The notes beneath the pieces were generated by a model that worked only from the letters and a program-made list of their open reading frames with translations, was not told the DNA's origin and ran no database searches. 64,000 nucleotides of DNA from Macrotis lagotis (Eukaryota; Chordata; Mammalia; Peramelemorphia; Peramelidae): NCBI RefSeq assembly GCF_037893015.1, contig NC_133658.1, positions 144,203,982-144,267,981 on the forward strand. The letters run 5' to 3'. Below, one piece after another: positions 52,926 to 63,335 of this stretch; position 1 is the first letter of the stretch; every line of letters begins with the position of its first letter. Made by a program: the position numbers and the translations under genes.

Positions 52926-53434
52926 AATTACTCTAAATAGTCCCTGGCTAAAATACAAAAATTTTACATGGGGGGAGGGGGGACCCATCAGTTCATTAAC
53001 ATTCCATACTATTATCTCCCATTTCAATTCCATTTATCAAAGGAATATGGATTATTTATAGATCAATGTTAAAGTTATAATATTAATCATATTTTTAGGC
53101 ATTTTTGAGTTTCTAAACTTGTTCTGCGTTGTCTGCTAACCTTTGCATGTTATTTGTAGCTTCCTCTAAACTGCCCCAAAACCCCCACTTTATTTCTTCT
53201 GCTGACATGTGATATATCAAAATTGTGGTGGGAAAATTTATGGTGTGGAAAGGATAAGTGTAATAGTTTATTTTTATTAGCTTTAATGACCTTACTATGT
53301 ACTCTACCTTACTGCTGCTCATAGAGAGCACCAGAGTTTGGGGAATAATTATGAAAAGCAAACCTTGATGTGGGGAACAGACACAGGGATGATTCTGGGC
53401 AATCAGAAGAATGCCCATAGTAATAAAAACTCAG
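52926..53434. other. No recognisable feature
   Basis: Unclassified. The 101-codon minus-strand frame at 53113-53418 shows no known domain. Confidence 0.35.
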
Positions 53435-53680
53435 ACTTAATTGCTTTGAGTGTCTTCAAGGTGTTTTGTTTATATCATCTCTTGTGGACCTCATAACGAC
53501 TCATGAGACAGATAATACAAGCACTGCCACTGCCATTTTACCAATAAGAAAGCAGGGCTGGCAAGTATTTGCCCATGGTCATACAGCTAAGTTTCAGAGA
53601 GAGAACCTGAACTAGATCTTGGTGAAACCAAATCCAGCTACTCTAACCATTATGCTAATCTGTGGAAGAAGATGCTGAAA
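53435..53680 (-). mobile_element. MIR-type SINE, antisense
   Basis: 'atcatctcttgtggacctca', 'cattttaccaataagaaagc', 'gcccatggtcatacagctaa', 'ctctaaccattatgctaatc'. Confidence 0.65.
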
Positions 53681-53929
53681 CTAGGGAAGGCAAACAGACA
53701 GAAGTAGGAGGTAGCAGGTCTGTGAAGTCTTAAATCAGAAAATAAGACTGACATTCATTCAATTTGCTGAACTCCAAACCAAGTCTATTTATTACATTTT
53801 TTAAAACTGAGTCATAAATCACTCCCATAGTGAGAACACTATGTTTCTCTTTGAAAACCCTATGTTGTAGATTGTTTTGTTTTGGGTTGTTTTGTTTCAT
53901 TTTTACAATTAAAGGCTTTTAAAATGACA

Positions 53930-54570
53930 GTAAAGATCATGATGCCAAAGACCAGATGACCCCTGAAGTCTCTTCCAGTTCTGAACTTCCATAATTCTAT
54001 TATTCTGAAGCAAGGGGATATGGCTCAGAGTCCTGAAGTATCAACAGGAATCAAGGGTGATGGAGCAGCTAAAAGAGTTATGGAGGTCTTATTTAATATC
54101 AGCAGAAGCCATGAGGATGACAAGAGAGATGAGAGTCCCTCTGTATGTACCCTGCCCTGATCAAATCACATCTGAATTACTGTCTTCAGTTCTGGACACA
54201 TCTTATTGAGGCTACTGACACACTGGAGCATATCCAGGGGAGGATAATCAGAATGGCAAACCAGACCATAGGAGGAAATGATTGAAAGAACCTAAGTGGT
54301 TTGCCTGGAGAAAAAAATATTTGATTTCAGGGCTGGATCAGGGAAGGAGAAGAGTATCAAAAATCAATAATAAAATGAAAATAAACAATAAAAGTAGATA
54401 AAAGTATCTATAAATTAGAACTGACCAACAATGGACCAACAATGCCTCATTAGGTTGTGAGGTTACCATCAATGGTGGTATTCATACAGAAGCTAGGATC
54501 ATTTGGGATGTTACAGAGAGGAATTCCATCATCCCTTTCAGACTTTATCTCATTTGACCTTCATTTCTTG
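53930..54570 (+). mobile_element. CR1/L3-type LINE 3' region
   Basis: 53940-54008 is a CR1 3' end (agtctcttccagttctgaac, ttccataattctattattct). 54100-54570 is a second, longer sense piece: 'taccctgccctgatcaaatc', acatctgaattactgtcttc, 'cagttctggacacatcttat', 'ggagcatatccaggggagga', 'gtggtttgcctggagaaaaa', and a degraded 3' end. Confidence 0.8.
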
Positions 54571-55058
54571 TGACCCAGGTATTGTACTAAGAGTTAGAAG
54601 AGCAAGATATCTTTACTTTGCAAGTCTTCAAAAACAAAAGGTTGACCTAGATGACATACACATACACAGTTCCTTCCCTCTCCTGGGGGAGAGTTTCAGT
54701 TTTTAAAATTTTGCTTCTCAAATACAAAAATGTGGATATTCCCTCCACAAAGACAGATCAGAAATTATTTGTGTCTTCCCAACCTGTGCAGCTTTTGTCT
54801 ATATGATTCCATGAACTTTACACTTAAGATTTACACAGTCTGGAGCCTTTTCTTGTTTTCTCTTGAAGTTTTGGGGAAACCAAAAGAATTCATGGGAGAT
54901 CTATCAGATAACCCTTACTCTCACCCTTTGACCAGTACCTCTTCTTTTTAACTTATGCATTCTAACATAATGCTCTACATCATTTCTTCTTCCATAGTTT
55001 CATGTTTATCATATGTTGTATCCTATGTGCCCCTCCTTTGCCCTTCAGGTAATTCCCA
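54571..55058. other. No recognisable feature
   Basis: Unclassified sequence. The 73-codon frame at 54730-54951 shows no known domain. Confidence 0.35.
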
Positions 55059-55213
55059 CTTTTTTTTGTTGTTTTTTTGTAAGGCAATGGGGTTAAGTGA
55101 CTTGTCCAAGTTCACACAAGTAGGTACTTATTAAGTGTCTGAGGCCATATTTGAACTTAGATTCTCCTGACTCCAGAGCTGGTGCTCTATCCACTGTGCC
55201 ACCTCACTGCTCT
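55059..55213 (-). mobile_element. tRNA-derived SINE with TSD
   Basis: Antisense copy (gtaaggcaatggggttaagt, 'ggtacttattaagtgtctga', 'atttgaacttagattctcc', ccactgtgccacct). Flanked by gtaattccca (55049-55058) and gtaatcccca (55214-55223). Confidence 0.92.
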
Positions 55214-55464
55214 GTAATCCCCATATTATTTTTTTTTAACAATTTCAAGTCTGTAGTGTGTTCCATGATCCATAGTCATGCAACAACATTGGGAGAATGT
55301 TGGCATTTTTAAAAAATGGGTCTTGTTCCAGAAGAAAGCCTGAAGTTATTAAATGCTCTTTACAATGATCTTGACATAATTAATTTTGCTCCATTAAAAA
55401 AAAACTATTGAGTCAATCTGAACTGGAACCAAAACATTCCCTTTTTAACATCAATGTGGAGCAA

Positions 55465-55975
55465 AGGATAAGATCAGGAAGAGCTGATTCCAAATCCTAT
55501 CTCAGAAAATTACAATTATGCTTAGGCTCTGCCTGCCTCAGCTTCCTCATCTGTAAAAAAGGAATAAAATTTGCTCCCCAGTGTTGCTGAGAAGGGAGAA
55601 AACACATATTTATCAAAGGACCCACTATCTGCCTGTACTATATGAATATTGTTTTATGTGATCTTCACAACAATCCTAGGAAATAGGTTTTCTTATTGTT
55701 CTCATTTTATAATTAAAGAAACTAAGGAGGACAGAGGCTAAGTGACTTGCCCAGGGTCACCAAGTAAGTGTTAGAGGCTAGTTTTGAACTTGGTCCTTCC
55801 TTTCACCAGCCTCAGTGCCCCATCTGCTGCAACAACTAGTTGCCCCTAAGCTGGATCAAAATGAGGAGCAAATGAATTGATAAAGGTAAAGTACTTTGCA
55901 AATATTAAACCACTATATAAATGCTAGTTTTTATTATTATTATTATTTATTATTATTATTATTATTATTACTTAA
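55465..55975 (+). mobile_element. Ther1/MIR SINE split by an antisense MIR
   Basis: Sense 5' part 55465-55600 (ctgcctgcctcagcttcctc, atctgtaaaaaaggaataaa) and 3' part 55855-55975 ('gtaaagtactttgcaaatat', 'ctatataaatgctagttttt'). The insert 55635-55850 is antisense (atgtgatcttcacaacaatc, 'agtgacttgcccagggtcac'). Confidence 0.75.
55931..55972. repeat. (TTA)n microsatellite
   Basis: tta/att array grown from the MIR ttattattatt tail. Confidence 0.9.
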
Positions 55976-56075
55976 CCTGAAAAAACTTCAAAAACTGTAA
56001 AATATTCTCAAAACTTAGGACTAAGTGTTTGATTCTAGTCTCCATTTAAAAAATACTAACACAATGACTCTCTCT

Positions 56076-56240
56076 CTCCTCCTTTTTTTGTTTTTTAAGT
56101 TTTTGTGAGGCAGTGGGGTTAAGTGGCTTGCCCAAGGCCACACAGCTAGTTAATTATCAAGTGTCTGAAGCTGGATTTGAACTCACGTACTCCTGACTCC
56201 AGGGCTGGTACTCTATCCACTGCATCACCTAGCCACCCCT
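56076..56240 (-). mobile_element. tRNA-derived SINE (WSINE1-like) with TSD
   Basis: Antisense copy (agtttttgtgaggcagtggg, 'agctagttaattatcaagtg', gatttgaactc, 'catcacctagccacccc'). Flanked by acaatgactctctct (56061-56075) and acagtgactctctct (56241-56255). Confidence 0.95.
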
Positions 56241-56261
56241 ACAGTGACTCTCTCTTAAAAT

Positions 56262-56560
56262 AAGATAGCATGGTTCAGAGGGAAGAGTACTGGATTCAAA
56301 ATTATGCTCTTCCAGACCCATGCCAACCTGTCAATGTCATTCCTAAAACAAGGCATCCTAAAGATGATTGACCAGATGTTGTATGACAAGGGAATCCTGA
56401 TTCAGATCCCAATTCTGTTACTATCTGTATAAAAGTGGGCAAGTAATTTCATTTCTCTGGGCTTCGGTTTCCATTTCTATAAGATGAAAGGGTTGTACTC
56501 AATGTCTCTTGAAATCTCTTTCGGCGATACCATCTATAACTCTGTCATCGTATGGTGTCC
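56262..56560 (+). mobile_element. MIR3-like SINE split by a CR1/L3 fragment
   Basis: agcatggttcagagggaaga head; 56305-56385 is CR1-like ('ccatgccaacctgtcaatgt', 'cagatgttgtatgacaaggg'); then 'cagatcccaattctgttact', 'gggcttcggtttccatttct', 'atctataactctgtcatcg'. Confidence 0.55.
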
Positions 56561-56574
56561 AAGGCAGAGGACAA

Positions 56575-56870
56575 CTGCATTTGGTTATAAACACTCTTCA
56601 CAACCTGGCTTCAACTAACATCTTTTAGTCATCTGTCCAACATGTCATTTTCCAGAACTCTGGTCTCCTCCATGTTCCCAAAATACCCTATACTTGCTTG
56701 TCTTCTCACTTTTATTCAATTTCATTTTCCTGAATATAATGTAGATATTTCCCTGCTCCAAGGTCATCCTTAATGGTTCAACTTAAATGCCACCTCCTCT
56801 ACAAAACCTTCCCTGACCAACCCAGGCTGAAGTGATTTCTCTATAGCATTTACCCTTGGTGCAATTCATT
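56575..56870 (+). mobile_element. L2 3' region
   Basis: 'cttcacaacctggcttcaac', 'ctgctccaaggtcatcctta', ctacaaaaccttccctgacc. Confidence 0.75.
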
Positions 56871-56984
56871 GATGTTGTACATTAGAAAGTCAGGAGACAG
56901 GAGTCTGAAGGTTCTAGTCTCAGTTCTGCCATTAATTTGTCATTTGATCTCAACAATCCTTTATTAAGTGCTTAACATATAAAA

Positions 56985-57230
56985 AGTGAAAGATAATATA
57001 TGGATAGAGAGCTGACCTTGGAGTTAATAAGGGAGATCTGAGTTCAAGTCTTACCTCTGATCCATAATGGCTCTGAGACTTGGGTTAAGTCACTCGGTGT
57101 CTCTAGGTAACTATTATGAGCAGTTGAACAGTGACTGCTCTATAATGGTAAAAGAGTTTCCTCCCCATTAGAGTCCTACCCCATCTAAATCCCATAACAA
57201 TATACAGACTACCAGGCCTGATCTTGGAGT
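56985..57230 (+). mobile_element. tRNA-derived SINE, degraded variant
   Basis: 'tatggatagagagctgacct', 'gatctgagttcaagtcttac', 'ttgggttaagtcactcggtg', then 'gtttcctccccattagagtc' and a non-standard tail. Confidence 0.65.
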
Positions 57231-57344
57231 GAGGAAGGCAAAGTTTGGATATAGTCTCTTCTCTTGTGAAACTTCCAGTTTAATAAGGGGACATACATAT
57301 ACAGATAACTGTAACAACCAATGTTACATGATGAGACTAAAATA

Positions 57345-57625
57345 GCCCTTATTCCCTTGGTTTAGAGTTTCTTTACCAGGTTAATCACCCTGCTTTGGAC
57401 CCATGCCAACTCACCAATGTCATTTCTAAAGCATGGCACCCGGAACTAAACTCAACTCATCACATGTTACTAACCAGGGAAACACAAAAGGTTAGTTACT
57501 CCTCTCACTTTTATTCAAAGGTTCAATAGATTTTTTTAGCTTCTGCATCATACTGATGGTTGATACCAAACCTACAGTTCACAAAAACCCTCAGGTCCTC
57601 TTAGACTGGTAGTTCTTAACCCAGG
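57345..57625 (-). mobile_element. CR1/L3-type fragment
   Basis: tgctttggacccatgccaac, 'caatgtcatttctaaagcat', ggcacccggaactaaactca, 'atactgatggttgataccaa', 'caaaaaccctcaggtcctct'. Confidence 0.75.
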
Positions 57626-57639
57626 GTCAGGAAAATTAT

Positions 57640-57995
57640 TTTTTTTTAAAAAATTATTTGGTCTTTTATTTTTCCTCATTTACATGGAAACATTTTTTTT
57701 AACATTTATTTTTAAAACTTTTAATTCCAAATTCTCTCCTTTTCTCCCCACCCTCCCTCACTGAGAAGGCAAGCAATTTGACATAGATTATAACATGTAT
57801 AGCCATGTAAAACATTTCTATTTTAGTCATGCAGTGAAAGAAAACATACACTGAAAAACCTCAAGAAAAACAAAGAAAAACTAGCATGTTTCAATCTGTA
57901 TTCAGACACTATCAGTTCTTCTGGGAATAGATAGCATTTTTTTTTATCATAAGTCCTTCAGATTTCTCATTGTATTGCTGAGAATAGCTAGAGAC
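57640..57995 (-). mobile_element. L1 3' end
   Basis: Antisense: 'aattccaaattctctccttt', 'accctccctcactgagaagg', 'caagcaatttgacatagatt', 'tgcagtgaaagaaaacatac', 'attgtattgctgagaatagc'. Confidence 0.8.
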
Positions 57996-58009
57996 TTAAT
58001 TTTTTAAAA

Positions 58010-58215
58010 AAAATATTTTGATAACTATCTTAATATAATGTATTTCCTTTGTAATTCTATGCATTTTATTTTATGCATTCAAAAACTCTAAACTCTAACT
58101 GAATTTTAGCATTACTATCAATTATTTAAAAACATTATTCTGAATAAGGTCTGATGCTTCACCAGGCTGCCAAATGGGTACAGAAAAGTTTAAGAACCTC
58201 CATTCTAAATAAACT
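58010..58215 (-). mobile_element. Interspersed repeat of unnamed family (copy 3 of 3)
   Basis: 'gtatttcctttgtaattcta', 'attttattttatgcattcaa', 'ttaaaaacattattctgaat', gcttcaccaggctgccaaat, 'aaagtttaagaacctcc'. Related to 29410-29625 and 38860-38960. Confidence 0.65.
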
Positions 58216-58729
58216 GTTGTCTAGCCATATCTTTCCCTTCCCTCTTTAGGCATAAAAGGCTTAATCTATGGGGAGCTGTTTGTTGTCCAAGGTTTTAGTA
58301 GAATAGCACTGACTTGTGGGGAAAATCCTAACTAATCTATAATGACCATTTCTTGGAGCGAATCAGAATGCTCCTTCAGAAAAAGATATGCTGTTAACTA
58401 ATTTTTTAATCTTAAGAATTGTATTCTTTTCTCTTTTATGTATGGTTTGTATCCTAGTAGAATCATTTTCAAAATTTGCATCTTATGGGTCAGAGATGTC
58501 TTGTGACATTCTAACTCCTAATGTCATTGGTCCTCTTCAAGAATGAAGGACATGTAAACTAAATCACTGGACTAGCCTGTCCTAGACTTGGTCCAGGAAG
58601 TCTCCTTATTTACTTATTTTAGTCATATTGTTTTTAAACTTGTGGTTAGTGAAAAGAGCCTCATACTTGAGGACTATATTGGAATTTTGGTTTTTCAATT
58701 TATTCTCTTGGTTCCTGTTCTAGAAAATG
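58216..58729. other. No recognisable feature
   Basis: Unclassified; one SINE-body-like phrase at 58505-58555 (cctcttcaagaatgaaggac). Confidence 0.35.
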
Positions 58730-60060
58730 ACATTGGCCAAAACAGGTCTCCCAGGGTTGTCCTTGATCTCTAAACTGCTGAGAGGAGCTGCATCCATTGG
58801 AGCTGATCAACTCACAATATTGTTGTTAATATGTGCAATGTTCTCTTGGTTCTGCTCCCTTCACTCAGCATCAATTCATGTAATACTTTCCATGCATCTC
58901 TTAAAATACAACATTTTTTGGCTTCTTATAGAACAATAGTACTCTATAACATTTATATGCCATAACTTGCCCAGCCATTCCCAATTGATGGGCATCCCTT
59001 TGATTTCCAATTCTTTGCCACTACAGAAAGAGCTACTGTGAATATTGTAGAATATATGGAACTTTTCTCATTTTTATAATTTCTTTTGGATATAAGGCTA
59101 GTATTGTTAATGCTGGATCAAAATGTATGATCGGTTTTATTGCTCTTTGGGCATAGGTCCAGATTTCTCTCCAGAATGGTTGGATCAGTTCACAACTCCA
59201 CCAAAAGCACATTGATATCCCAATTTTCCCCCACACTGATCATTTTCCTTTTTTTGCATTTCTCAAATCAATGATAATTTGAAGCATTTTATAGCTTTAA
59301 TTTCTTTATCTGAAAATTGTCTTTTCATATCCTTTGACAATTTGCTAATTGGGGAATGACTTGTAATCTTATCAATTTGATTTAATTATTCAATTCTCTA
59401 TATATTTTAGGAATAAGACCTTTATAAGAAACTACAATTAATTATGAAAATTATGCACCAGCTTTCCGTTTTACTTCTAATTTTAGCTGCACTGGTTTTA
59501 TTAGTGCAAAAATTTTTAGATTTAATATAGTTAAAATCATCCATTTTGCAATTTATAATGTTCTCTATTTCATATTTGGTCACAAATTTTTCCCCTTTCC
59601 ATAAATCAGACAGATAGAATATTTCTGGATCTCTTAATTGGTCTATGGTTTTGCCCTTTGTGTACCTATTTTGACCTTATTTTGATAAGGGTATGAGATG
59701 TGGGTCTATGCCTAGTTTTGCCATACTATTTTCCACTTTTCCCTTCAGTTTTTATTGAATAGTGAGTTTTTATCCCAGAAGCTAAAGTTTTTGGATTTGT
59801 CAAACAGTACATTATTATTGTCACTTCCACTTTCCTTTTGTACCTATTCTAATCCTCTGGTCCATTCCTCTATTTTTTAACCAGCACCAACAGTTTTGAT
59901 AGCTGCTCCTTTATAATATAGTTTTAGATCTGGTACAGCTGGGTCACCTTCCTTTGCATTTTTTTTCATCAATTTCCTTGATATTCTTGACCTTTTGTTG
60001 CTCCAGATAAATATTGTCATTGTTTTCCGTAGCTCAGTAAAATAGGTTTTTGGTAGTTAG
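58730..60060 (-). mobile_element. L1 ORF2 C-terminal region and 3' end, 5' truncated
   Basis: Minus-strand L1, 3' end at left. The frame ending at 59033 reads WGKIGISMCFWWSCELIQPFW and FDPALTILALYPKEI, matching the ORF2p cysteine-rich C-terminal domain and the FDPAIPLLGIYPKD block that follows it. Further upstream (to the right), the antisense of 'gctcctttataatatagttt' and 'ccagataaatattgtcattg' follows the middle of the ORF2 C-terminal half. Downstream (left) the ORF2 end/3' UTR landmarks 'gatgggcatccctttgattt' and 'tcagcatcaattcatgtaat' appear. Many stops and frameshifts. Confidence 0.88.
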
Positions 60061-60084
60061 TGGATAAAAAAGAAAGATGTACTT

Positions 60085-60565
60085 TCTGATACACACTACT
60101 TCCTCACCTTAGCCTTTCAGTCATCTCTAATTTTATTCAAAGCACAACTCAGGGGTCATCTGGCTCCTATCCTATGTTGAGCACCTATGATTCTTTCTCC
60201 CTCCTAAAGTTAGATAGTTTTAGGATCTAGGTCCAGACTGAATAGATCTCAGAGACCATCTGGTCTGCCTCCTCATTTTATAGAGGAAGAAGTTAAGTAA
60301 CTCAAGTAGTGACTCAAATATCAAAAGCAGGATTAACACCTAGACCTCTGACTCTAGAACCAGGATTCTTTGTTCACTTTTACACGGTACATATATTTTA
60401 TTTTCTTACTTCTGTACCTATTATATCCTCCCCATTCCCCCAGTGAAACACAAGCTTCTTAAGAGTATAGATTATCTTATTACTGTCTCTGTTTCCTAGC
60501 ACCCTGCATAGTGTCATGATTCATAGTATTTCACTGTGTTATGTTGTGCTGTATTGTGCTGCCTT
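60085..60565 (+). mobile_element. L2 3' region split by an antisense MIR3
   Basis: L2: 'ttcaaagcacaactcagggg' and, after the insert, 'cttcttaagagtatagatta', 'ctgtttcctagcaccctgca'. Insert 60225-60375: 'agatctcagagaccatctgg', cctcattttatagaggaaga, 'gacctctgactctagaacca'. Confidence 0.65.
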
Positions 60566-60961
60566 GAGTTGAATTGAACTGAATATCATGCTGAGGTTTC
60601 TTTATTCCCAATAAAAACCTGAGATCCTCCTCAGAAGTCTTTTCTCAGTTGGGAAGGACATTGCCTTGTTCAAAATTCACTCCAGGATGCAGGCAGGACT
60701 ATGCTGCCTGAACTCTGACACTTAAGTGTCTTCATGTTTGATTTTAGTACTTAGAGATCAATACCAGGGCTACAAAGTTCACAGTGAGAAATCAATGAAG
60801 TTCTAATCGATATTAATAGCGCAGCATGGACATCTGCTTATTCAGCTCCCTGATGCTTTTTAAAAAAATATTAACAATTGCACCAAGCCTCAGAAACTGC
60901 ACTGTCCAGGAAGAATTGGAACCCAATGGAGTGGGGAATCAAAGGAGTGGGAAAAAAGGTC
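60566..60961. other. No recognisable feature
   Basis: Unclassified sequence. Confidence 0.35.
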
Positions 60962-61090
60962 AGTCAATTAGTCAGTCAATAAGCATATCTTTAACATCTA
61001 CTATGTACAAGACACTATAATAAGCACTGGGATACAAAGAAAGACAAAAGACATTCCCTACCCTCAAAGAGTTCACAGTCTCAAGGAACC
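60962..61090 (-). mobile_element. L2 3' end
   Basis: 'agtcagtcaataagcatatc', ctactatgtacaagacacta, gcactgggatacaaagaaag, 'ccctcaaagagttcacagtc'. Among the better preserved L2 pieces here. Confidence 0.85.
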
Positions 61091-61594
61091 AGTCTTACCT
61101 ACAGATAAGAACCAATCTTACCCACAAGCAGAGTGAGTGATTCCTCAAAAGTATGATTTAGGGAGGAGCTACAGAAAGGCCCCTGCCCCAAACACTCCTC
61201 TGGTTTTGTCACACTGTTGGGACTTCCTATATTAGAGCTATTCCTTTAATTCCACCCTTTGAAGAACCCTTTAAAAAATATAGGTATGTTCTCTGGGAGG
61301 GGCCATTTTGGCCTTTCAGTGCAATTGATATCTTAGTACAGATTGATGCATTGGAGAAACTGGACTTGGTATCAGGATTTTAAGGAGCTGGGTGAGCAAG
61401 TCAATTAACTCCTAGTCTCCTTTCCATTTCAACTGAAAAATGGGGATCACAGTGTTTGCACTTCCTACCCCAAAAGCTTGTTGTTGGGGAAGCACTAATT
61501 GCATAATTTTGAACTCTAAACCTCAATTTACTTATCTAAAAAATAAAGAAAACTTTTATCTTGCCCTAAAGGGTTGTTCTAAAGCTTAAATAGG
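61091..61594. other. Unclassified, with a MIR-type piece
   Basis: 61350-61580 resembles a sense MIR ('gacttggtatcaggatttta', 'gtcaattaactcctagtctc', 'aactgaaaaatggggatcac', 'gcttgttgttggggaagc'). Confidence 0.45.
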
Positions 61595-61838
61595 GCAGCT
61601 AGGTAGGACAGTAGATAGAGAAACAGGTCTAGAGTCAGGAAGACTTGAGTTCAAACCCAGCTTCAGACACTTGCTAACTATGTGACCCTAGGAAAGTCAC
61701 TTCATTCTCTTTGCTGAGCTCAGTTCATCATCTAAAAAAATGAGCTGGAAAAGGAAATGGCAAACCACTCCAATATCTTTTCCAAGAAAAGTCCAAGTGG
61801 GATCACAAAGACTGAAATGACAAAAAAAAAAAAATCAA
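61595..61838 (+). mobile_element. MAR1-like SINE, full length
   Basis: 'gggcagctaggtaggacagt' head, 'gagttcaaacccagcttcag', gacacttgctaactatgtga, 'ggaaatggcaaaccactcca', 'gatcacaaagactgaaatga', A-tail. Confidence 0.93.
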
Positions 61839-61929
61839 ATAATAAAGTGTTTTGAAAGCCACAAAACAAAGTTTGATGGATGTGAAGGATTGCTACAGTT
61901 ACTACTTTACCTCAAAGGCTAGGTATATT

Positions 61930-62050
61930 TGATTTCATTTAATATTTATTAAGCTTTTATTATGTATGTGCCTATGAGTGTGCTGTACACTATATCTGTC
62001 CTCAGAGAGCTTGTATTCTATCCACATAGAGCATAGTATAGACTAAAGTT
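61930..62050 (-). mobile_element. L2 3' end
   Basis: ttcatttaatatttattaag, 'gagtgtgctgtacactatat', 'cctcagagagcttgtattct'. Confidence 0.7.
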
Positions 62051-62335
62051 TGAGTTCCTGACTTGCTCCTAACTCATCTCTCTGACTTTTAGTTTCCTCC
62101 TTTGTAAAATAAGGAAATAGGGCTAAATGGATAAAGGTCCCTTTAATCCCCAATATTGTAAAATTAATAGAAAAAGTTCTAACCTTGGGCCAAAGATATT
62201 TGGGTTCTTGTTTCATTTATATCAGTCATTATCTATGTGACCTTGGATGAGTCATGTCTCTATGATCAGCTATATAAAGTGAGGGGGCAGGAGAAGATCA
62301 TCTTTCAGGTTCCTTTCAGTCCTAAGAGTCTTTGA
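62051..62335 (+). mobile_element. Two MIR-type SINE pieces
   Basis: 62090-62160 (agtttcctcctttgtaaaat, aaggtccctttaatccccaa) and 62170-62335 ('atctatgtgaccttggatga', 'ggttcctttcagtcctaaga'). Confidence 0.6.
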
Positions 62336-63124
62336 GCACCAGTTGACAGATCAGTTAAACACTGGACCATTTAGGACCATTATGATACCAGAAGCTGAAT
62401 GAAGGGCCCTTTGGTATCTAGTCATAGATTATAGACAATTCTAGATGCTAACTAGATGACTTGATCTGAAAACACAAGAATTTCTAGAAGGTCAGAAGCC
62501 AGAGTCAGGACAGGATGTGCTTCAGGAAGAGAAAGGTCAGTTCAAGTCTGCATAAATCATGGGCCACAATGTTATTGGGCAGATTAGGAATCAGTGAACT
62601 TAATGGTAATGTGGTAATATGGAACTTGAGGTCCAGATGAACTGTCAGAAATCAGGACACCAAGAGACAGGAAGAAAGGGGGGAAGAAATGGAGAAGTAC
62701 AAACATATCAAGATCAAGATGAGTTTGATACCTGAGGCAATCCTGTGTCTCAACCCTAGAGACTTTTATATTGTCTTTCTTAAGTGGGGAACCAGTCACT
62801 GAACAGAAACAGCCAGAATAAAGTAAATGCACCAGTCTGGCTGATACAAAGAACTAAAAATAATGAATATAAGAGACTTCCCACAGGATTCCTAAACCAG
62901 GCCCTTACTTCACCATTTTACCTAGGTCTAGCCCTGATTGAAATAGGTACTGTCTTTAGTATGGTGATAAATTCCCTTGGCAGAAGGTGGAAACAGGGGA
63001 CAACACATCTTTCTCTTTTGTTCTCCTTTTTATTCATTCTCAGACTCTGTTGGTTAAAAATGGAAAGATCAGCAAAGAAAAAGCATGGCTTCTCATAGTA
63101 AACTCATTATAATATCATCTAAGA
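62336..63124. other. No recognisable feature
   Basis: Unclassified. The 104-codon frame at 62784-63098 shows no known domain and no splice or start context that would support it. Confidence 0.35.
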
Positions 63125-63335
63125 GAACTGGACCTGGAGGCTGCTGACCCAGAGATTTTAACAGTTAGTGGCTATATGACTTGATCTCTTTCTGATCTTC
63201 ATGGTTCCATCTGTAAAATGTGGATAATAATATTTGGATTCCCTATTTCACAGTTCTAGGTTGAAGAAAGTGTTTTGTAAATCAGAAAGCAGTCATGGAA
63301 ATGGGAGCTATGGTTATTCTACTGAGTTGCTTAGG
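63125..63335 (+). mobile_element. Ther1/MIR SINE
   Basis: 'acctggaggctgctgaccca', 'cttgatctctttctgatctt', ccatctgtaaaatgtggata, 'aagaaagtgttttgtaaatc', and an L2-type end 'gaaatgggagctatggttat'. Confidence 0.7.

Noticed and set aside
62784..63098. 104-codon plus-strand frame
   Set aside because: No similarity that I recognise; surrounded by old repeats; no start context or intron signals.
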